DNA of 64,000 nucleotides, from the NCBI GenBank assembly GCA_001910725.1, contig MJGA01000020.1, positions 310,001 to 374,000 on the forward strand, in the 5' to 3' direction. The notes beneath the pieces are model-generated. The model was given only the letters and a program-made list of their open reading frames with translations. It ran no database searches and was not told where the DNA came from. The translations under genes were made by a program, and so were the position numbers. The stretch comes from Phanerodontia chrysosporium (lineage: Eukaryota > Basidiomycota > Agaricomycetes > Polyporales > Phanerochaetaceae). Of the stretch, positions 35,001-45,863 are shown in pieces (the stretch's first letter is position 1; each line of letters opens with the position of its first letter).

Positions 35001-36659
35001 TGTTCATATGCATTGAGAAGCTCGTTGTCGAGAAGCACTCGCCAAACGGCATGCATCAGCTCGTCTTTCAAGAACTTGAGAACGTTCGTTGTGGCGAGCA
35101 CGCCGTAGATGCTCTGGTACATATCTTGTATCGTATCGGGAAGCTGCAGAAAGCAAACTCAGTAAAAATGGCTGAACAAATCCGATGATGCTCACGTACT
35201 GAAGGGATATATGCGAGGTGATGCGCAGAAAACGTACTGGGCTGTGCACGGATGTACTTTGAGAGGTTACCGAAGAACATGTAGATTGGCCAGAGAGACG
35301 CGGTGCCGAAGTTCGCGAGATGCGTGGAATCTGACCAGAGCATAATCGACGCGATTACATACGGAAGACCGGGATCGTCTTCGGTATTACGCGGTTGAGC
35401 TTGGAGGTGGGCATCTTCTTCAAGAAATGCGTCGCAAGTATACGCCTCCGTGAAGATCCTCTCAGCTGAGCTCGCTGACTCGGCCTCTGAATCGTCATGG
35501 TACCAGAGTTGGTGGGGTGTGAACTCGAAGTTCTTGGCAGAGGGATCCTCAAATGCAGCCCGCAGTACTCCCATCAGAGGCCGGTAGTGAAGATCGTGCA
35601 CCTCAACCGTTGGTGCGTCTTGTTCCGAGTGGTGCGCCTGCTTCTCTCTTGGAACACTGAGCTTGACAGATACCGTACGCCATCCATCGGCACTAAGAAG
35701 AGGGTCCGCTTGTTCGCCCTCATCGAGACGACGATCTTCGCGCTGCGCGCGGAACCCACACCGGAAGTGGTCGACATTGAAGTCCTCTGCGAGCAAGACC
35801 TCGTCCACAAGCCGGTCAAGCTCTGCTGCAGACTTCAGGTTGCCGCCAGTATACATCCAGTGCATAAGGCGGAAGATGGAAGCGTTCATGAATGGGGCAA
35901 ACCACGGGCGAGCTGCATCTTCGAGTGCCGCAACTGCCGCCTGACCAAATGAACGCGCAGGCCCATGGGGAGGAGAATCCGAAGGCACAGCGATTGTCGG
36001 AGAGTCAGACATAAGGATCGAAGGTGCGCTATCTTCTGGATCCTTGTCCGGGGCACGAAAGTACCGGCGAAACACCCCGAACAGGTTGGGCTCGGTCTCA
36101 TGTGTGTGGACAGGTGGAGTTGAGATGGGGATAGCGGTGCCGTCTGCTGGTTGCACATCATCACTGGGACCGGGAGATGAAGAGGGTAGCTCGACGGCAG
36201 GGGGTGAAGGTGGAACAAGTTGGGCAATGTGCTTGCTCAACGCACCCGCGGTCGTCGAGGGAACGTAGTCTTTCAATGCACGAGGAGCCCTTCTCTTCCG
36301 GCCGCGCCGAGAAGGGGGGAGTTCTAGCTCTGTGAGTGGGGCTGAGATATTGCTGGGCCCAGCATGTGGAGGTTCAAAGTCCTGTATCGGTATGAGCAAG
36401 AGTTTCAATGCAGAAGCAAGCCACGCACCGCATTGAGTTCGACTCGGAGGTCCTCCCTCTGCTGCTCTACCAAGGCCTCATCTATACGAGGTAACTTAGC
36501 CCTCGCTTTGACCTCTGCTACCTTCTGGGCAACCTCTTCTCCCTTCTCCAGAGCCATTTTGATTGCTCCCGTACGCTTTGTACAGTGTTTCTTGTGTGCA
36601 CTGAGAGCCTTGACGCCATTGAAGGTGCGCTTGCACTCCACACATCTTGCAGCGGTCAT
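32071..36659 (-). CDS. Plavaka transposase (KDZ superfamily)
   Basis: The start at 36659 gives MTAARCVECKRTFNGVKALS, the N-terminal C2H2 finger typical of the family; the donor at ELNA joins DFEPPHAGPSNISAP. Hallmarks follow in order: AHHLAYIPSLPDTIQDMYQ, preceded by WSDSTHLANFGTASLWPIY and MFFGNLSKYIRAQPS; CPACLAQKANIAAMGTKLDM; the catalytic-region block VVDLLHEFELGVWKHLLVHL; then RKVPPFGRSTIRPF, CIMPCIEGLLP, FWHALAKLRLHTETTL, and GELEHR after the SYSTQT splice. A C-terminal segment (HPYWYARVIEVFRAVVRYSG) and a very acidic tail end at 32071. Length is roughly 1,150 residues, as for intact Plavaka transposases, and I found no stop or frame break. It should bind the element's ends and mobilise it by cut-and-paste. 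Confidence 0.9.
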
Positions 36660-38222
36660 AAGAATAAAGATAAATAGAATGAGGGATATGAAAGATAGTC
36701 TCATTTCATGCTGAGTGGGTGAGGACACTGAGATTGAGCATCGCGTCGTCCAGCGTTGCGCGACATGCATTTTCAAGCGGAGATTGAAAGTAGGCAGGTC
36801 TGCGCGCGTTGCATGAGCCGTTCTCGAACCTCTCTTCCCTTGTCCCATGGACAACCCTCCCTTCCCATGTCAACCAGCCTCTAATCGCGCTTGCATTGAT
36901 GCAGGCCGGGTCTGAGGCACCTGACGACCTGCCCTGCCTACATGGCAGGCACGGTTGGGAAAGGAGAGGGCATCTCTACACAGCGACGTACCAGGCCGCA
37001 GTCCCATCATCTTGCTCTCTGGAACAGCCTCCAATGTCAATGAATTCACAGACTGAGTTAGGTATGTGTTATTCTTCCTTCAAGTTAGCACACTGCGCTC
37101 AATCCTTTGAGCACATCTCAAACATGCACCACATCACGAAGGGCTCGCCCGCCCTGGCACCCGCGGCAAGGGGAACGAGGTGTGCAACGCCTTGCTCAGT
37201 GTGGTGCATGAGTAGCTCATTGTCGTCACTAGTCTTTCCTAGGTTGACTGGAAGGCACGACTGAATGCACTAGGAGATGGTGCACGCGTGGGACAAAATC
37301 CATCTTCTCCGCCTCACGCACGCTGCCTCGAGCGCCTGGACCACAAGCAGCTGCACGTACACTACGTAGTACGCGCCAACCATGACTACCATGCGGCGTT
37401 CCAGCTCCCCAGCTTCTCCGCGAGCAGCGCCTGGAAAGCACTCGAGACGCACGACACGGTGCGTGGCCAACGCCATTGCAACGATGGCCGTCTCGCCCAG
37501 CACGCGCACAACGGCGGCGGCGTGTGCGCGGATGTGGGCCTGCAACGCGCCGGGCTGCTGCACGGCTTGGGCGGTGCAGACGATGCTCGAGGGGAGTGCC
37601 CCTACTGCCCCAGCGACCGCAAGCGCAGATCTGGACGCGGAGGAAGTCTCGCCGACGTGCGGCCCGGGCGAGCTGGGCGAGGTTATAGCGGAGCAGGCGT
37701 GCTGCGACAGGCTGTCAGTGGCGTGATTGTGCACACGCGTAGGGGGAGGACGGCGTACGTTCGGGTACGTGGTGCAGGCTGCGCAGCCCGACATTCCATG
37801 TGCCTGGGCGTAAGAGCTCAGGCATGCCACGTTATGGGGGCAGGACGTTCTGGAAGGTACGCAGCGGAGCATACTGAGAGTGGAGAGGTTGTAAAGTCTG
37901 GCCTGTACGTTATACTTTATATCTTAATGAAGCACAAATGGCATAGGATGATGTCTCTGTTCTAAAGGGTCGCCTTGACCAGTCTATGTGAAGTACAAAG
38001 CAGTTTGAAGGACCTTAACTTGTGTGAAAGCGAATATGCTTACCGTGTCACAGAATGGCTTACTGTGACGTCTTTTTACTTACTAGCGGTTCAGTGGGTG
38101 ACAGGTGCGTTGCGTGTGATATAACACTTCAGCATATAGTCACCTCCATGATTTAAAGCTCGCGTTTCCCGATTCGCCTCCCTCCTTCATACCGCCATCC
38201 CCCATCCCATAGTCTTGCCCCA
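36660..38222. other. Intergenic region between the two transposon genes
   Basis: It probably holds the promoters of both divergent genes. A GC-rich patch at 37270-37970 yields long ORFs on both strands (up to 225 codons), but these are Arg/Ala/Cys-rich overlapping shadows without motifs or splice logic. Confidence 0.45.
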
Positions 38223-39783
38223 ATGACCCTCTCCACCGCTGCTGCCCAGTCTGACTCTGAACGTGACAACACGCCTGCTCCTGCATCCAAGCGCCGTGTA
38301 GACGACGTCATTGCAGGTCTTCAAAGTGCGAAGAAGAGAAGGTACGCAGGCCCCATGCTTCAGTAGAGTCATTCTCAATCGCCCACAGGGTCTGCTCGGA
38401 GCTGCAGAAGCTCCGGCAGAGTGCTCGCTTCCTCCCATGTGTCTGTTCGCCATTCCTTGCCTTGGACTGGGTTATTCCTGTCGGTATGACCATTCCGCCG
38501 AATGAAGAGTCAATGGATGGTGACGAGGACGAGCACGGGATGCAAGTGCTCCTGTATGCGCACCAAGCTGGGGTTAGAACTCACTAGTTACTGCCTAGGT
38601 CTTTCGAAGACCGCCGCAAGACACGCAATATGTACGACAAGGTCATGAAGTACCTTCCTGGTCTCCAAGAGGACCTTTCCGAGTATAAAGAAAATGCGGA
38701 CGCTTTTGATAACCTTATAGATGTGGTACGCATGTCGGGCTTGGCTCATGAATGAGTATACGGCTTATATTCTCTTCGTAGCTCAAGAAGGCTGCCAACC
38801 AAGGGCGGGCAGACAACATCTCGTCGGCAAAGGATCATGTGCTCGAGCACATTCCAGTCTTCGTCACAGACCTTGAAGACCACCGTTGCATCAAATCCAA
38901 CACCGACAAAGTCGACCGCGGCTGGGTTCATCTTCAAACAGCCCGGCAACTTTGTCCTGTCGAGCGCCTGGCCGAATTTGACGACGATCCTATGAAGTAA
39001 GTGCCTGTCCATGCGCCGACACTATACTTATATCGTTGTATGCAGATTTTGTCGCGCGGCTAGACGCCCCGACTCAAACATTGTTGCGGAGGATCTCCCG
39101 CTATGTATCTACGACGAGGCTCAGTACGACCCAGAGGACTGCCAGAAGGGCCTCCTGATGGGTGGTCTAGTTCTTGAAGTACGTCCTGGTTGATGATATG
39201 CGTCGACACTGCCACTCACATGTATAGGTCGGGAGGTGCATCTTGACAGGACCTCGCTCCGCAGGGAAGTCCACTGCTGGACCGCGGGGCGGGGGTCAAC
39301 GGCCAGTTATCAAGAAGCATGGCGACCGTGTTCAGAGAATGACACCTGAGATGATAGCATACATTGCTTGCCTTGTACGTCGCCCTTTCACACTCGTTCT
39401 ATGGTAACATGACAAAAAATCACTCTAGACACGGTTCAGTATCTCGGACGAACATGAGTGGAGTGGTACCGACCGTGCCTTCAATTACGCCACCTTCCAT
39501 AGTACGATCGTGGAACTCCTCAGCGACCCCACGGATCCCTGGTGTACCAACACACTGAACTTCTGGAATTAGTACTTCTTCAGCCCATGACCGCGTGAGA
39601 CGAACTGACCGCGATATGTCTAGCTGGATCTTTGAGACGCCAGACCCCACCTCGACTAACATGCCCATCAATGGCGGTCATCCACAGCACAAGACGACAG
39701 CAGACAAGATTCGGGAACGGCGCGTCGCGCGGAGTCAGACAGCTGATGCCGACCCTGCCCCTGGGGAGGCTGGTAACGCCTAG
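38223..39783 (+). CDS. DUF6698-like protein carried by the Plavaka element
   Basis: The start gives MTLSTAAAQSDSERDNTPAP followed by a basic region (SKRRVDDV, SAKKRR). Exons join in phase: KR-RVCSELQKLRQSAR, MQVLL-SFEDRRKTRNMYDK, LIDV-LKKAANQGRADN, DDDPMK-FCRAARRPDSN, GLLMGGLVLE-VGRCILTGPRSA, IAYIACL-TRFSISDEHEW and FWN-YWIFETPDPTSTN, ending at TAG 39781-39783. The core IYDEAQYDPEDCQKGLL with ILTGPRSA, MTPEMIAYIA and an RFSISD...FNYATFHSTIVELL block matches the basidiomycete DUF6698 domain. Its function is not established. Its position inside the inverted repeats, divergent from the transposase, marks it as part of the element, perhaps an accessory DNA-binding factor. No frame break was seen. 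Confidence 0.72.
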
Positions 39784-40250
39784 GTAGGTCGATTCTCGAC
39801 AGTAGTTCTGTTCTCATTCATCGTTCTAGAACCAATGCCCGCCGCAGAACACCCCTACAAAGTACCCGCTAGCCCTCCGCCATCTCGCTGTCCCTCGCTT
39901 TGATCACTTGCTCTCGCCACCTCACTGTTATTCTGCGCTATTCCCGTCGCTCACAGGACTCATAGTTCGCTCGATTTCCTCGGATTCTTCATCGCTTCTC
40001 GATTGCTCTCGTTCCTGGTGCGCTTCGGTGGCATCGTCATCTCGGATACTGTCTCGCATGTCTCCTCCCGGTCTCTCGAGCTCTCCTCAGCATCCTCCGT
40101 CAGTCCGTGATTTGTGTATGCATATTTAGGTGCCATAGTTTTGTCCGCTGCTGTGCGCTTTGCAGTAAATCGAATAAATCGCTTTTATTTGCTATTATAT
40201 TCAGGAATGAGCCCGAGCAGCAAGCCAATCAAGGTAATAATGTGCCATGC
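39784..40250. other. 3' flank of the DUF6698-like gene inside the transposon
   Basis: AT-richer, pyrimidine-rich sequence with a short ORF at 39908-40129 that lacks features. It probably includes the transcript end. Confidence 0.4.
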
Positions 40251-40254
40251 AACT

Positions 40255-40424
40255 GACGCCATTGCCAGGCATGACCAGGCATGACCAGGCCTGGTCATCG
40301 GTGACCAGGCTTCCCATACTGGCAAGCCTGGTCAGCGCTCTCAGGCTGATAAGCATGATCACGCTTATAGATCACCTGCCAGAGGTGACAATCCCGACCC
40401 CAGTCTGGCGACGCTGATCTGCGC
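40255..40424. repeat. Right subterminal CCAGGC/GCCTGG-rich array
   Basis: Tandem ATGACCAGGC copies followed by CCTGGTCA, TGACCAGGC, GCCTGGTCAG and looser copies in both orientations. It mirrors the array inside the left end. Confidence 0.65.
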
Positions 40425-40468
40425 TGCTAGCCATGGTCAAGCTAGATCTAGTAGTTATTTTTTCGCTG
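40425..40468. repeat. Right terminal inverted repeat of the Plavaka element
   Basis: Its reverse complement begins CAGCGAAAAAATA and aligns with the left end through AGATCTAG, TGAC and ATGGCT-GCA. The element ends at 40468. Confidence 0.8.
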
Positions 40469-40476
40469 ATGAGGTT
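40469..40476. repeat. Right copy of probable 8-bp target-site duplication
   Basis: ATGAGGTT abuts the right inverted repeat and matches the left copy at 6 of 8 positions. Either copy keeps the frame of the interrupted gene. Confidence 0.55.
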
Positions 40477-41064
40477 GGGATGCCCAAGCCGGGGGAGCTG
40501 GGCGGGGCGGATAGTTCAGCAGAGGACGGCACGCGGTCCGGAAACAACATACCGTGGGTGCGTAGAGAATGGGACTGAGGGACATCCGACGTTGGCTAGG
40601 TTCGAATCTTGCAACGGGTCGGGAGTGTGGCCATCCTCGGTATGAACAGAGGGACATGGTACCGCATCCTGTGGCCATGGACGACTTGTGGAAGGCCCGG
40701 AGTGCCCGTATGAGTCTTGATACACCGCTGCTTCCGGTTCGTTTTCTTGTTCCAGGACGGTAAAAATCGAGCTGGCCGTCACATGTTGTACATCTTGCAC
40801 CTCGCCTGCGGTTTCCAACAATTGCGGCAGGTTCAATGGCACTGTTTCCGATGGTTGCAGACACTCTATCAGCAATTCCATCCAATTTGGACCCCATCTA
40901 TTCTCTGCATCTTCTTTGAATTCGCTGTGATAGAAGGTTAGTGATTCAATCCCCAGGAAATGTGTGTTTACTGACGCAGAATTGACCATGAGCTCTAACC
41001 AATCCACAGATGTCTCTTCAGCTGCGTTCCCACCCGGGATCTCCCCGAGCTCTTGGCCAGACAT
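40469..41064 (-). pseudogene. Three-finger zinc-finger gene, 5' half (right of the Plavaka element)
   Basis: ATG at 41064 opens MSGQELGEIPGGNAAEETSV; the frame runs as an acidic, Ser/Pro-rich N-terminal region (WMELLIECLQPSETVPLNLP, TSRPWPQDAVPCPSVHTEDG) to 40553. A GTATGT donor at 40552 and a CGCCCAG acceptor at 40498 remove 55 nt and continue as SPGLGIP to 40469, where the transposon begins. The same frame resumes left of the element at 31739. It is thus the N-terminal part of the gene whose fingers lie at 30057-31739. Related genes at 49904 and 52838 also have a long N-terminal region before the fingers. The start codon is the first in-frame ATG and could change if an upstream exon exists. 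Confidence 0.72.
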
Positions 41065-42111
41065 CAAGGCGCTCGGTGGGCGGTGCGTTGGAGAGGGTGA
41101 GAAGCGACTGGGGGAGTGGACGAACCGCGGGGAAGGAGTGGTGGACGCTCATTTATGTCGGCGTCTCGACCTCCCACGCGGGAGGTCAAGCAAGTCGACG
41201 CGACGCGCCCCCGTCACGTTCGCGTGCAGGCCACCTAGGCGGCAGATCCACCAACAATGCCGGCGGCCCACCAAAGCGTGCTAAAGAACCATTGTTTCCT
41301 ACTCAATCAGCTTTGGTTCAAAGGACGGTGAACTCACCACTTACTCAGGATTGGTAGCCGGGCGTGGTTTGGAACCTTGGGGCACCAAATGGTGTGTTCC
41401 ATGTGTACGCAAACTTCATTTGCGCCACGTCTGCGTATCTGTAGTATTCTCTGCAAATAGGATTATCGGTACCATATCCTGAATGGCATGCACAGCATGA
41501 GGGCACTGGGCAGATAGTCGCCGATACAAACTGCGTGACGGGCGATTACCTGGAGAGTCTCCGCTGCCACAAAGAACGTGTAATGCTCCTTGTAACACAT
41601 GACTGTTAGAAGCGGTAAGATTCAGGATGAGTGCGCAGTAAGGCGGACCTGAAGTTGGACAACTACTTGCCAATCGATCGGCCGATGAGCGACCTCTTGG
41701 GTGTGTTAGGCAACACTGTGCGGAAATAGAAAGCATATGAGTGCATATAGTAATATCCCATGCACACTGCAAGTTGAAGCGTCCACGCATGAGACTCAAC
41801 GACTTGCCAGATTTCCGCGGGAACACGAAGTCGAACAAACGCCAAGATCTCAACCCTAACCTAGTTGCGTGTGAATATGCGCGGAGCGCCCACCTTTCGT
41901 GCACTCCGACACCGGCGGCGCACGTGGCACGCTTGGTCTTAGCTGCGAACGCCAGGTACGAGCCGACGGTACAACATTGTAAGTTCAGTCAATACATTTG
42001 GCCACATAGACCATTTCATCTCTGAATAACCAGATAGGACTCCCAGTCTCGTTGTCATTCATTCACTTTCTTTGAGCGAAGCACAGCCCAGACGACGACC
42101 GCACGGACGCC
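41065..42111. other. Intergenic, no supported gene
   Basis: A minus-strand ORF near 41663-41845 (VPAEIWQVVESHAW and a Tyr-rich hydrophobic stretch) is the only hint of coding, with no start or splice context. The right end is the GPHR promoter. Confidence 0.4.
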
Positions 42112-44098
42112 ATGTCGTCGCCGGGCATCGTCTCCCTGGTGTTGGAGACATCCGTCTTATTTACTTTCCGGTAAGTCTGTGATATCAACCGTTGCATGCA
42201 CTTGGTGGTTGAATCGCTTGTCCACACGTCATAGGGCCGCCATCTTCTTGGCCGTCCGGAAGTACCTATTGCGTAGCCTTTACCATGACTTGCAAGGCTT
42301 GTCGGCGGAGACAGAGCCGCTAACCGCGGCCTTGCAAGATGGCGTGGAACTCGATACGCTGCCGACCCCGTCGACTGCTGGGCTCTCTCCCAAGGAGCAC
42401 GCGCTTGCACAGCAGAGACGGCCGCTACACTCGACCATCTCCCGTGCTATCTTTGCGTTGTGCTTCTCAGAGAGTCTGACCTTGTTCGCACTACTGATGT
42501 GCCAAGCCCTGGAACTTTTCCACCCACAGTACGTCATTATAATTATCGCCAATCTGCGCGACTCGCTTACCTGCGTCTCAGAACAAGACTGCTGAACTGG
42601 CAGATCTCCCTCTGCATACTACTCACCCTGATCGTTGTCTTCATTCCCTTCTCATACAGCCTTGTCCTCAGCTATCGCTCTGCATCAGGTTCTGAATCAC
42701 GGAACTGCCCCTTTGTAGACGCTTGCTGACGTGTCCCAGGTCTGCAGGGCATACAACGACCAACGCTCGCGCGGCTTGGGCTGTATGCGATCCCAATCGG
42801 GGTCTTCCTGTTCCTCCTCTCCTTCATCCCCGTACCCCCAGGAGCAGCGTTGCATGGTTTTCTCGGTACGGTACTTGCTCGTCTCATCGCTACGGGAACA
42901 GTCATCCTTGGTGCCCTGTCCGGTTTTGGTGCCATCGACAATGCCTGCAGATACCTGCCCTGGTTCTCAGGCAAAGGGTAGGATAGAAACGCAGGACAGA
43001 GTTATGCAGTCGCTCAGATGCTCCCGTAGGAAACTCCCAACGGTTGATGATGTGCTCGTAGCTGAAGAGGGCCTCGCTCGTGTGCGCAGCGACTTGGCTG
43101 AGCGCAGGCGTGCTATTGAGCGCATGCAGGCCGAGCAGGTAGGCGGCACGTAGATGAAGAGGTACAATTGCTGAACAAAACGACAGCCCACAGGAGACAA
43201 GTCCTGGTTCTCGCGAGTCACCTCTACGCTGACTGGAAGCTCCGGTAAGAAACCCTCGTGTCTATCCGTGATCTCCCCACGGTAATCCGACACACGATAG
43301 AAATGTCCAGTGCAATGCAGGAGCTCGCAGGCCTCGAGGCCCTCGAGTACCAAATGGCACGAAACCTCGAAGCGCTGAAGGAGCAACAGCGCGAGGCCGC
43401 GTATGCTGCGACCCTCCGCGGGCGGCTCATGCACTGGGGCGGGTGCCTCTTTGCGGTGTACTGCGTGACCCGCATCCTCCTCGTGCGTCCTCCTCTCCAA
43501 TCTTCCTCACCCACCTCTCTCACGCGCACCCAGGCCCTCGCGAACCTCGTCCTCCCACGGCGGCGCACGTCAGACGACGCAGCCGCGGGGCGCACCGCGG
43601 ACGTGCTCGCGGTGTGCCTCGCATACGCGCTCGCGCTCGTGCCGGGCGTGCACGTCGACGCGGCGGGCGCGGCGACGCTTGCGCGGCAGCTTGCGCTTGC
43701 GCTCGTCGGCGCGATCATCCTGAGCAGCCTGCGCCTTGTGCTCCGCGGCGTCGCGCGCGCGCTGCGCGTCGCGAGCCGCAACCTTGGCGCGAGCCTCATG
43801 CTGCTCATGCTTGCGCAGCTCATGGTGCGTTCCGTGGCGGTCGATGCAGTCGAGGTGGTGCTGATGCAGGGTCCAGGGCATATACCTCCTCACGACGCTC
43901 ATCCAGCTCCGCACGTCCTTCCCTCCGCCGCCCGCACGACCCGACTCGCAGCCGGGAGCGAACCTCTTTGCGACGTTGCCGGAGTACCAAGTCTTTGGCG
44001 CGCTCTTCGACAGTGCGCTCCTCATCACGGCGGGCGTAAGTACCGTGGCGAGATGGTTCTCACATAGGATCAACAGCGTAGGCGTGATGGAGTCGTAG
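42112..44098 (+). CDS. GPHR: Golgi pH regulator / ABA GPCR-like anion channel
   Basis: Exons begin 42112-42170, 42235-42528 and 42582 onward; the downstream splices keep phase to TAG 44096-44098. The family fold of about nine membrane helices is visible: SRAIFALCFSESLTLFALLM, NWQISLCILLTLIVVFIPFS, LGLYAIPIGVFLFLLSFIPV, then LIATGTVILGALSGFGAI, the conserved signature helix. A coiled-coil loop follows (LAERRRAIERMQAEQ, ELAGLEALEYQMARNLEALK), then the C-terminal ABA_GPCR domain with GRLMHWGGCLFAVYCVTRI, LALALVGAIILSSLRLVLRG and GIYLLTTLIQLRTSFPP to LPEYQVFGALFDSALLITAG. GPHR is a Golgi-membrane anion channel needed for Golgi acidification; the plant relatives were described as GTG proteins. A 54-nt intron near 43500 is in frame without a stop and can be mistaken for coding sequence. 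No frame break was seen. Confidence 0.87.
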
Positions 44099-44258
44099 AA
44101 CCCGTAATAACCTGCCAGCACACTCCAATGCAAATGTTCCAGATCTTTTTGCTTTTTGAAATTGCTACATAGTACAGACACGACACCAAAATGATCTAAG
44201 GAGACACAGCAGAGCAATGGATACAACTCTCGTGAGCACGTCATCAAAGGCAAGGCTT

Positions 44259-45863
44259 TTACTTGAACTGCGAGGGACGTTAGCATCGGGCAGGAAGGTG
44301 AACGACGCGGAGTACTCACGTTCTTGCCATCGACCCACTTCTTGCCGTCGATCTCGAGGTCCCACGCGAGGGCAGCCTCGAAGAAGGCCTTGTCCTCAGG
44401 GTTCTCGAGGTCGAGCTTCTTGTACTCGTACGACTCGAAGTCAGGGGCGACCTCGACGACGGGCTTGATGTCCTGGCCACGGGCGATGAGGACACCGGAG
44501 ATGATGGAGTCGTTGGTCTGGCCGAGGACACCCATCGAGCCGAAGAGGTACTTGCGGGACGCCTCGAGACGGTTGAAGAAGCCGCCGATCTGGTTCGAGG
44601 ACATGAAGGTCTGCGTCAGCTCGTTGTTGTACTTGAAGTCAACGCGCCAGACGGAGAAGCCCTCCTTGTCAAAGCTGCAAGAGTGCAAGAGCAGTCGTAA
44701 GCGAATAGCACTGTCAAGAAGGCATCAGATACTCACTTCTGGTAGAACCACTCGATGGAACCACCCGGGCCGCGGGTGTCCTTGTTGGAGTACGCACGCT
44801 TCCAGTCCTCAAGGTTGAAGGTGGACTTGGGGAGGAGGTCGAGGGGGTTCTTCTCCTTGGGAGCCTCCTTGGGGACGAGGTCATCCTCCTCCTCATCCTC
44901 CTCAACCTTCTTGGGCTTCTTCTCAGCCTTGGGCTTCTCCGCCGCGGGCTTAGCCTCCTTCTTCTCCTTGGCGGGGGGAATGAACTGGAGGGCCTTCTCG
45001 CACCACTCGATGGGGCCGAACGCCTCCTTCATCGCGGGGTGGTTGACGATGGTCTCAGCGTGGCGGATGACGTTGGGGAACTGGGGGCGGAGCTCCGCAT
45101 CCAGGATGATGGCGGCAGCGCGCTGAACGACGGAAGCGAGGGTGATGTCAGCGAGGGTAATGCGCTCGGTGACGAGGTAGGTGCGGGTTGCGAGGTGCTG
45201 CTCAACGGTCTTCAGGCCGCGGATAGCACGCTCAGTGAAAGTCTGGTGGACGGACTTCGAGTAGGGGATGATGTTGCGGCAGAGCTGGTTGATGAGGCCG
45301 ACGTAGGATCCGATCTCGTTGTCCGCAACGGAGATCCACTGCTCAACGAGAGCAGCCTCCTTGACATCGGAGGGGAGGAGGGTGGAGTTGGGGGCAAGGG
45401 AAGCGACTGGTGACGCGTAGACGAATCAGTAAAAGTTCGAAATCGATGTTACTGGCGAGTCAGAATCTGGTTTAAGTCTCGACACGGGGGTTAAGACAGG
45501 GATAACTGATGTGATGATCTTTTCATCTTCTTCGCCAGGGTAGAGGGTTCGCAGAAAGTAGTGGAAAGCTGACTCACCGTAGCGGGCGATGGCAGAGGTC
45601 TCAAAGACGCGGAAGCCATCGGCGCCGTCGAGGGCGGGGATCTTGCCATGGGGGAACTTGGCAAGGAACTCGGGCTTCTTGTTGTCCTCGAAGTGGACGT
45701 AGCTCTCAGGAAGGTCAACCTTGAGGCCCGCGAACGCGGCAGCAGCGCGAATCTGGGAAAGCGAATCAGACTTTTTTGTGAAACGGGCGAAAATGTTGTA
45801 TGTGGCACCTACACGCTTGCCCTGAGCCTGCTGAGGGACGGTGTAGAGCGTACCGAGGGACAT
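44259..45863 (-). CDS. TEF3: Elongation factor 1-gamma (eEF1B gamma)
   Basis: ATG at 45863 (MSLGTLYTVPQQAQGKR), then IRAAAAFAGLKVDLPESYV after an intron. The N-terminal glutathione-S-transferase-like fold (FPHGKIPALDGADGFRVFET) is followed by a GST-C helical part (EQWISVADNEIGSYVGLINQ, ERITLADITLASVVQRAAA), a charged Lys/Glu linker (KKPKKVEEDEEEDD) and the EF1G domain (STFNLEDWKRAYSNKD, FDKEGFSVWRVDFKYNNELT, SSNQIGGFFNRLEASRKYLF). The final exon is nine bases, FK-stop, after a CTCGCAG acceptor, giving the family C-terminus WVDGKNFK. The protein scaffolds the eEF1B complex that recharges eEF1A with GTP during translation. Its exons are strongly biased to C/G-ending codons, as expected for high expression. 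The symbol follows yeast usage, where CAM1/TEF3/TEF4 naming varies. Confidence 0.94.

Larger units (their letters stand above)
31748..40468. mobile_element. Plavaka (KDZ superfamily) DNA transposon, complete, 8,721 bp
   Basis: The limits are set by terminal inverted repeats at 31748-31790 and 40425-40468, flanked by a probable 8-bp target duplication. Inside are a full-length Plavaka transposase on the minus strand and a divergent DUF6698-like gene on the plus strand, with about 1.5 kb between their starts. Both ends carry subterminal arrays of CCAGGC/GCCTGG. Neither gene shows a frame break, so the element may be autonomous and fairly recent, though the inverted repeats and duplication have already diverged. 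It is inserted in an exon of a zinc-finger gene. Confidence 0.88.

Noticed and set aside
37270..37965. Overlapping 200-225-codon ORFs on both strands inside the transposon
   Set aside because: Mutually antisense, Ala/Arg/Cys-rich, without motifs; they arise from a GC-rich patch.
40255..40330. CRISPR-like short direct repeats
   Set aside because: Repeat units abut with no uniform spacers, occur in both orientations, and lie at a transposon end in a eukaryote.
41416..41904. Possible small membrane or F-box-like gene on the minus strand
   Set aside because: A short hydrophobic, Tyr-rich stretch is suggestive, but no start, splice or family signature supports it.
43570..44258. Minus-strand extension of the eEF1-gamma frame past its intron
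   Set aside because: The family C-terminus WVDGKNFK is obtained by splicing to a nine-base last exon; the extension runs antisense to GPHR.
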